This document shows, piece by piece, positions 59,339-64,000 of a stretch of 64,000 nt of DNA; positions within the stretch are counted from its first letter, which is position 1; every line of letters begins with the position of its first letter. This DNA comes from Leptospira sp. B5-022. GTDB lineage: Bacteria; Spirochaetota; Leptospiria; Leptospirales; Leptospiraceae. The notes beneath the pieces are model-generated. The model made no database searches and had not been told where the DNA came from. It saw only the letters and a program-made list of their open reading frames with translations. A program made the translations under genes and the position numbers. The stretch spans positions 117,183 through 181,182 of the forward strand of contig NZ_ANIJ01000010.1 of the NCBI RefSeq assembly GCF_000347035.1, given 5' to 3'.

Positions 59339-59495
59339 GGGAAGTCTCCCCCAGTCGCAGCACAGAGGAGCAACAGTGTTGCTCCGAATGCAAGACTCCC
59401 TTAGGGTGACTGAACGAAGTGAAGTCAAATTTGCAAACAAACTGCAATGGAATCAAATCTATATCTCCGGGAATCCTCAGCTTCGAACCCCGGAG
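59339..59495. repeat. partial third copy of the repeat unit, with three hairpins
   Basis: Follows the glycosyltransferase stop. Hairpins: GGGGA-AGTC-TCCCC at 59339, GGAGCAAC-AGT-GTTGCTCC at 59368, and CTCCGGG..CCCGGAG at 59465-59495. The stretch from GGTGACTGAACGAAGTGAAGTCAA to the last hairpin matches both 0.9-kb copies and the unit at 54245. It probably also ends transcription of the gene. Confidence 0.65.
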
Positions 59496-59513
59496 CAAAG
59501 ACCCTTTCTAATA

Positions 59514-59706
59514 TTAGATAATAGGATCGCTAGCCTTTAAACCAGTATAATTCTCGCTCGTGGGAACAGTTTGACTTGGATCTAAAACTTAAAGCCCAAT
59601 AACTTGAATGTCTTTTGCCCGAACATATAGACCAAGAAAACCTACTGCCAAACAATTAACAAAAGATAGAAGGGAGAACATCCCAATGAATAATATTTTT
59701 CCAATT
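59514..59706 (-). pseudogene. decayed copy of the TIGR04452 lipoprotein gene
   Basis: Read on the minus strand it gives IGKILFIGMFSLLSFVNCL, corresponding to MRKILFVAMVSLLSFANCV of the intact gene at 54750, and later KDIQVIGL, stop, VLDPSQTVPTSENYTGLK, corresponding to KDVQIIGLLVLDPSTTVATSDNCSGLK. About 60 codons between are deleted, the start ATG is lost, and a TAA interrupts the end. Flanking sequence on both sides also matches the intact locus, so a whole segment was duplicated. Confidence 0.8.
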
Positions 59707-59934
59707 ATAGAACATTATGATATCGTTTTAAAAAAAGAAATTTATAGTGGATAGTTTCAGAGGGAAGATGATGGGTAGTTGGTGGAGAGAATTTTTCGTT
59801 AGCAAAGGAAATATACATAACTCGAAACAGGAGATACCCATTCGTGGCAAAGGATTACTCAAATAGGATATGAGGAAAGTTAGACAAAACATGTATTGAA
59901 GGCGGTTTTTCTTCATAGAGATCTTAGATTACAT

Positions 59935-60518
59935 ATGCAATTTTTAGGTATGGTCTTCTTTGGCTTAGGCATCTTCTTTTTATTCAAATACATAAGACAA
60001 TCTTCTTTCAAAGATTTGATCTTAATCCCAATTAATGGAAATTGTCCTTTATTCTTTTGTACATTATTATCTTTGAATATTGGAGCAATCTTAATCACTA
60101 CAAACGATCCAGAAGGACTTGGTTTAAGATTTTCCTTCTGGCAATCATGGCATCGATTACTATGTATGCTGTCCTTTCTCCAGTGAAAATAAATTCGATC
60201 AAACTTAGATGGTTTCCAACTAAATTGGGAACAGCTTTATGTTCTCTTCATTTCCTAATATATATATATTGTAATTTGGAAGAGGCTATCTCTATATATA
60301 AATCTGCGACGTACACTGTCGCAACGGACTATTGGATGACAAATCCTGTCATTTACAAAACTAATTTTGAAATCTAGGCAACGCCAATTGATGATCTAAG
60401 CTTAGGACCGAAAAGAAATTTTGAGATTATCGAAAAAGTATTAAACAATCCGAAAGGCGTTGAATGTGTTATCAATAACTGGCTTACACCTTTACTGAAT
60501 AAAGCTAAGGATCCGTAA
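59935..60518 (+). pseudogene. broken gene for a small membrane protein
   Basis: From ATG 59935 the frame MQFLGMVFFGLGIFFLF..GLRFSF carries two hydrophobic segments. Near 60130 the sense moves to another frame, KIFLLAIMASITMYAVLSPVKIN, which continues through a TAG at 60375 as ATPIDDLSLGPKRNFEIIEKVLNN and ends at a TAA near 60516. A frameshift and a stop thus interrupt one gene. I do not recognise the family. Confidence 0.5.
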
Positions 60519-60836
60519 AAATTCATAGAAACAGATTTGTTTTCATTTAAAATGCTGCGCCCAAAGTTATTGGGGATTCGATTATTTATATTGTAGAGAA
60601 AAGGTAATTGAAGAATTCCGTATTCTTTAGATACGTTATACAGATTTATCCTTAATAGGAGATGTTCAATTAAGTTTATTCGCCAAGAAACGATTGATAT
60701 TATTGAGGAAGATGTGCCAGTTAGCATAAAAGTCGTTTCTTGAATTATTATCAACTGAAAGTTCATATGAAAAATTATAAACCTTAGGAACAATGTCCCT
60801 TTACTGTTTCACTCACATGTAACTCCATCCAAACTA
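60519..60836. other. AT-rich stretch between the broken gene and the immunity gene
   Basis: About 320 bases. Short frames on both strands have no family resemblance or ribosome binding site. It may include more of the decaying gene upstream. No repeat or terminator stands out. Confidence 0.4.
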
Positions 60837-61232
60837 TTAAAATAAAGGAGGAAGCACCAACTCATCTTCGGAATCTTGCATTTGATGAATTGCGAGGTTT
60901 TTCATCAGATATTCTTTACGAAAAATTTGTTTTTCTACTTCATTATCTATACCAGAATAAATTGACTTGAATTCCGGAAGTTCCATACCTCGAAATTTAA
61001 ATTTGCGCATTAAATATTCTTCAAAATCTACTACTTTGTTTCCTGCAACCAAATAGAGTGACACATATTTCGGACCAATTAATTCAACACTAATGTCAAC
61101 TCTTAGATGCTTTCCTGAATAAATGACCGACTCATACATGGACGTATGAGTATCCATATCTTTTCGGCGCAAAAAACCGTAATCTATTAAGAAAGAGAAA
61201 TAACCTTCAACCATTGAGACAAAAGAACTCAA
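60837..61232 (-). CDS. probable immunity protein of the RHS toxin
   Basis: 131 residues from a TTG start, or 125 from the ATG at 61214 (MVEGYFSFLIDYGFLRRKDMD). The protein is small, soluble, acidic at the C-terminus (QDSEDELVLPPLF) and has no recognised domain. It lies directly downstream of an RHS-repeat toxin gene on the same strand, where immunity genes are found, which is the basis for the call. An upstream ATG at 61263 with a good ribosome binding site (GAGGGG) gives only MKTFYLEIY before a stop, so the true N-terminus is uncertain. Confidence 0.55.
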   Translation of the reverse strand: MSSFVSMVEGYFSFLIDYGFLRRKDMDTHTSMYESVIYSGKHLRVDISVELIGPKYVSLYLVAGNKVVDFEEYLMRKFKFRGMELPEFKSIYSGIDNEVEKQIFRKEYLMKNLAIHQMQDSEDELVLPPLF

Positions 61233-61326
61233 TTCAATATATCTCCAAATAAAATGTTTTCATTGAGTAACCCCTCTATACTCTGTGTAAATCGATTAAT
61301 TTCTAACCAAGTATACAAATTCTCAT

Positions 61327-64000
61327 CTATTGAATCCAATTGCTAGGATTTGGACTATTCACAAAACCTTTTAATTCGCCCCAAAATTTTCCGTATCTAT
61401 CAAATAATCTTCGATAGTTTTCCGAATCCTTTACCGCTTTAACCTCGCCACCATATATCTCACTAGGAATCCTACCTCCTTCTTTACCCAGCTTACCGAG
61501 CAAACGCCCTGTAAAATCAGGTCCAACGTCACCTATTTTCTCTTTATTTTTCAATAACTCAGAAATATACTCATCATTTAATTTTCGAGTCCATATACGA
61601 CCTTTTAAGAAATCAGTAATTGTTTTAAATCCCTTATCAGGGTTTGCTTTTGCAATAGTATCAACCCGTTTTTGCGTCTCTCCAATCAGCCAAATAGATT
61701 TCCCATTTTTTGCAGAATTTATGGACTGCTTTCCAACAATGAAAACTTCAGGTAGAACAATCCCAAATATGCCCCAAGTGGCTTCCCATGCAGTTCTTTT
61801 TGTTAACTTTAAATAGTCGCCTTCTAAAACGTCAGCAGATGCCTGAAGCATATAATTTCCAAAATTGGCACCGGGCATAGAATTTAATGGATGATCTTCA
61901 TTCATTCTAACCGCATTAACGTATTCTTCTTTAGTCACTGGCCGACTAATTTCGTACATCAAGCATTCAGCGTTCATGCATGGGAAAGATTGATTTCCTG
62001 TTGGGTCCTTATATAAAACCGGGTTTCCTTTTACATATGCAAATCTGTTCCACCCTTGCGTACTACGCTCCCCATCAATAACACTATCCGCACTCGTAAA
62101 CCTCGCGATCTGCGGATCGTAGTACCTTGCATTATAAAAATAGAAATTAGTCTCTCTGTCTAATTCCTGTGAGTTATACTTAGGAGCAAAATCTAACGTT
62201 CCTCTCTGCACAAAAGTCTCTCCGTACGGCTCATACTGCATACGACTGAGAGTATTCCCGGCCTCATCTAATACATGAGCTACTGAATCTACTTGGTCTG
62301 TTAAAAAATAGGCCGCCGCTCCTTCTTCATTGAGAGCTGCGATTCGAACTCCGTTTAAATAAATATTATTAATGGAACTTAATAGATTGGTTTCGTCGGA
62401 ATATTCTAAACCGTAAAACTTGCTTGGATAAAGTATCTCTTGGTTCTTAAATCCTGCCCCATTCGGAACCAAGGCCTTTTTACGAATTCTGAACCCGCCA
62501 TCATCATACCAATACTGCCCAACAACTGCGCTATTCGCATCCTGGACTTGGTAAATTCTATTTTGAGAATCAACAGAAATAGTTTTTGTGAGATCTTTAA
62601 AATTATCTCTTTGATAGGTCATGTTCCCGGAGGAGTCGTAACTCATAACCAAACGATTGTTTCCAGTTTGGGTGGAATCTATTTGTGCGACTTGGTGGTT
62701 GGAATATTGATAATTCCACTCATCAATAAGAGTGTTATCATTAAAATTATGATTACGTTTTGCGAGTAGGTTTCCGTTCTTAGCATAGGCAAAACTTTGG
62801 CGGAAAGTTTTGGTATAATTATCTGCAGATTCTTGGTATTGCCCATCTGCTGCAACGAGCCTATTTAAGCCGTCGTAGCTATAATTATATGCAGTAGTGT
62901 ATTCAGAAGAAGTGTTTGTGATCCCTGTAATATTGTTTCTGCTATTGAAAGCATATACGGCATCTTGGAGAGTCTTTGTAGTTCCTCCTACTTCTCCCGT
63001 GGAATTGATACGAACCAATCTTTGTTTTACATCATATGTATAACTAGTTTGTATCCCGTTTCCAAGAGAGAATCCCGCGGTCTGTCCAAATTCATTGTAT
63101 GTAATGTTTTCAACGATAGTTTTACTACATGATCCGGGTAAAATTCCATTCGTATTTATCTGAACGGAAATGCCTGTAATATAACCTGCTGTCCCATAAT
63201 TATAGCAAGCCTTCATCCGAGTATGATTTACAGGATGTTCCGGGTAATCGATAGAGGATACTCGTCCGAGTAAATCATATTGATATTCCGTAATATAAGG
63301 ACCACCAACAAGTTCTAATTCTATGTTTTTTAAGGTCCTAGTTTCTTTCTTAGCTCTACCTAATTTGTCATAACTGAATGTTTTTGATTGAACGGAGTCT
63401 TCTACTTTGACGAGCTTTCCAAGAGCATTTTGAGCGCCGGAACCGGAATCATAGTCATAATAGATAGTTCCGTCGGGCGTGTCCTTGGTTGCCATTCTTC
63501 CAAGAGAATCATAAGTAAAGGTAGTAGTAATCCCGCGAGCATCTATGGATTGAGTTAAATCCCCGAACGCATTATAAGAAGCAGTGCTGACCCCGAAATC
63601 CGGATCGCTGTTTTTCTTTAATCTGCCGAACGCATCATATAACCAATACGCTTGGTTTTTTCCGGAAGTGTCCTTTGCATTGATCCCGCTTGTATCGCAA
63701 GATAAAGCCCCTCCATCGTTCAGATCCGATTTTTTGATCATCTTTCCTGCAAGATCAAAGCAGAATCCTATTTTTGCATTGGTCCCATCCGAACCAAAGT
63801 CTTCTATATAAAGAACCTGGCCTCTTCCGTCTTTCACAGTTCTTTTACTTGTTCCACCGCTATGTGTTTCTACAGTTTCAAAAGGATCGTTATAAGTTAC
63901 GGTTAACGTGGTTGCTTCCGTTTCTCCTGCGGCAACGGGTAGGATCGTTTTTTTCGCTCTTCCGATGGCATCGTATTCGATATAACTTGGGTTTCTTTCT
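61327..64000 (-). CDS. RHS/YD-repeat polymorphic toxin, 3' part (gene continues past the window)
   Basis: The frame is open to the end of the window on the minus strand, giving at least 891 codons; an internal GTG at 63837 is not the start. Many YD repeats are visible (ASYNAFGDLTQSIDARG, TFTYDSLGRMATKDTPDG, YQYDLLGRVSSIDYPEHP). The RHS core ends with FYFYNARYYDPQIARFTSADSV and NRFAYVKGNPVLYKDPTG. The remaining 220 residues are the variable toxin part: a hydrophobic segment (TWGIFGIVLPEVFIVG), then a charged domain (GDVGPDFTGRLLGKLG, IYGGEVKAVKDSENYRRLF). I could not assign this domain. The N-terminal export signal lies outside. Confidence 0.9.
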   Translation of the reverse strand, partial: ERNPSYIEYDAIGRAKKTILPVAAGETEATTLTVTYNDPFETVETHSGGTSKRTVKDGRGQVLYIEDFGSDGTNAKIGFCFDLAGKMIKKSDLNDGGALSCDTSGINAKDTSGKNQAYWLYDAFGRLKKNSDPDFGVSTASYNAFGDLTQSIDARGITTTFTYDSLGRMATKDTPDGTIYYDYDSGSGAQNALGKLVKVEDSVQSKTFSYDKLGRAKKETRTLKNIELELVGGPYITEYQYDLLGRVSSIDYPEHPVNHTRMKACYNYGTAGYITGISVQINTNGILPGSCSKTIVENITYNEFGQTAGFSLGNGIQTSYTYDVKQRLVRINSTGEVGGTTKTLQDAVYAFNSRNNITGITNTSSEYTTAYNYSYDGLNRLVAADGQYQESADNYTKTFRQSFAYAKNGNLLAKRNHNFNDNTLIDEWNYQYSNHQVAQIDSTQTGNNRLVMSYDSSGNMTYQRDNFKDLTKTISVDSQNRIYQVQDANSAVVGQYWYDDGGFRIRKKALVPNGAGFKNQEILYPSKFYGLEYSDETNLLSSINNIYLNGVRIAALNEEGAAAYFLTDQVDSVAHVLDEAGNTLSRMQYEPYGETFVQRGTLDFAPKYNSQELDRETNFYFYNARYYDPQIARFTSADSVIDGERSTQGWNRFAYVKGNPVLYKDPTGNQSFPCMNAECLMYEISRPVTKEEYVNAVRMNEDHPLNSMPGANFGNYMLQASADVLEGDYLKLTKRTAWEATWGIFGIVLPEVFIVGKQSINSAKNGKSIWLIGETQKRVDTIAKANPDKGFKTITDFLKGRIWTRKLNDEYISELLKNKEKIGDVGPDFTGRLLGKLGKEGGRIPSEIYGGEVKAVKDSENYRRLFDRYGKFWGELKGFVNSPNPSNWIQ

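Noticed and set aside
60374..60793. 139-codon minus-strand frame
   Set aside because: It is antisense to the decaying gene, has no family resemblance, and a leucine/isoleucine-rich composition expected from AT-rich DNA.
61327..63837. RHS gene starting at the internal GTG at 63837
   Set aside because: The same frame is open with YD-repeat sequence to the end of the window, so the gene begins outside.

Overview
The window is chromosomal DNA of a Leptospira species. The main evidence is genes for Leptospira-restricted families (a DUF1554 lipoprotein, a short TIGR04452-type lipoprotein), an LruB-like imelysin lipoprotein, several spirochaete-style lipoproteins with relaxed lipoboxes, and many one- and two-component-like signalling proteins (class III cyclases, 7TMR-DISM sensors, GGDEF). 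Base composition is moderate, and the last 10 kb is visibly more AT-rich. I did not find tRNA, rRNA or CRISPR loci.

Positions 1-10 kb: end of a TetR regulator, a DUF1801 gene, a hairpin-bounded repeat, then valS, purD, a hypothetical gene and prfB. Facing these is a four-gene minus-strand operon (adaptor, FtsX-type permease, ATPase, TetR) with two inverted repeats upstream that look like operators. Positions 10-19 kb: a DoxX-like gene, a membrane adenylate cyclase with two membrane-anchored neighbours, an adenosine deaminase-like gene, a DegT-type aminotransferase and a lipoprotein. Positions 19-31 kb: nitrilase-like and SDR genes, a TetR/metallo-beta-lactamase pair in which the hydrolase is cut by an in-frame stop, ppa, a 7TMR-DISM cyclase, an alpha/beta hydrolase divergent from a WYL regulator, a PAS-GGDEF protein and a DUF4442 gene.

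Positions 31-43.5 kb: a lipoprotein phospholipase C with two ricin-type lectin modules, a flavin monooxygenase preceded by an unannotated 27-residue ORF and divergent from a MarR gene, SDR, aquaglyceroporin and glycerophosphodiesterase genes (a plausible glycerol scavenging set), a second 7TMR-DISM protein with a PP2C output, a GNAT, an MFS pump and two hypotheticals. Positions 43.5-48 kb: an iron-type cluster of imelysin, di-haem oxidoreductase (interrupted by an amber codon) and imelysin, with a Fur-like box and a terminator-like hairpin in its leader.

Positions 48-54 kb: MAPEG, PhoU-like, DUF1554 lipoprotein, nucleotidyltransferase, esterase, LamG lipoprotein and YheT-like hydrolase. Positions 54-64 kb are an accessory, repeat-rich region: a TIGR04452 lipoprotein gene and its decayed copy, two roughly 0.9 kb direct repeats on either side of a BrnT/BrnA toxin-antitoxin pair, an AftB-like membrane glycosyltransferase, a broken membrane-protein gene, and an RHS polymorphic toxin (continuing past the window) with a probable immunity gene. 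The most unusual signals are a family of dispersed multi-hairpin repeats whose stems covary between copies, the in-frame stops in otherwise intact genes, and the RHS toxin whose C-terminal domain I could not assign.
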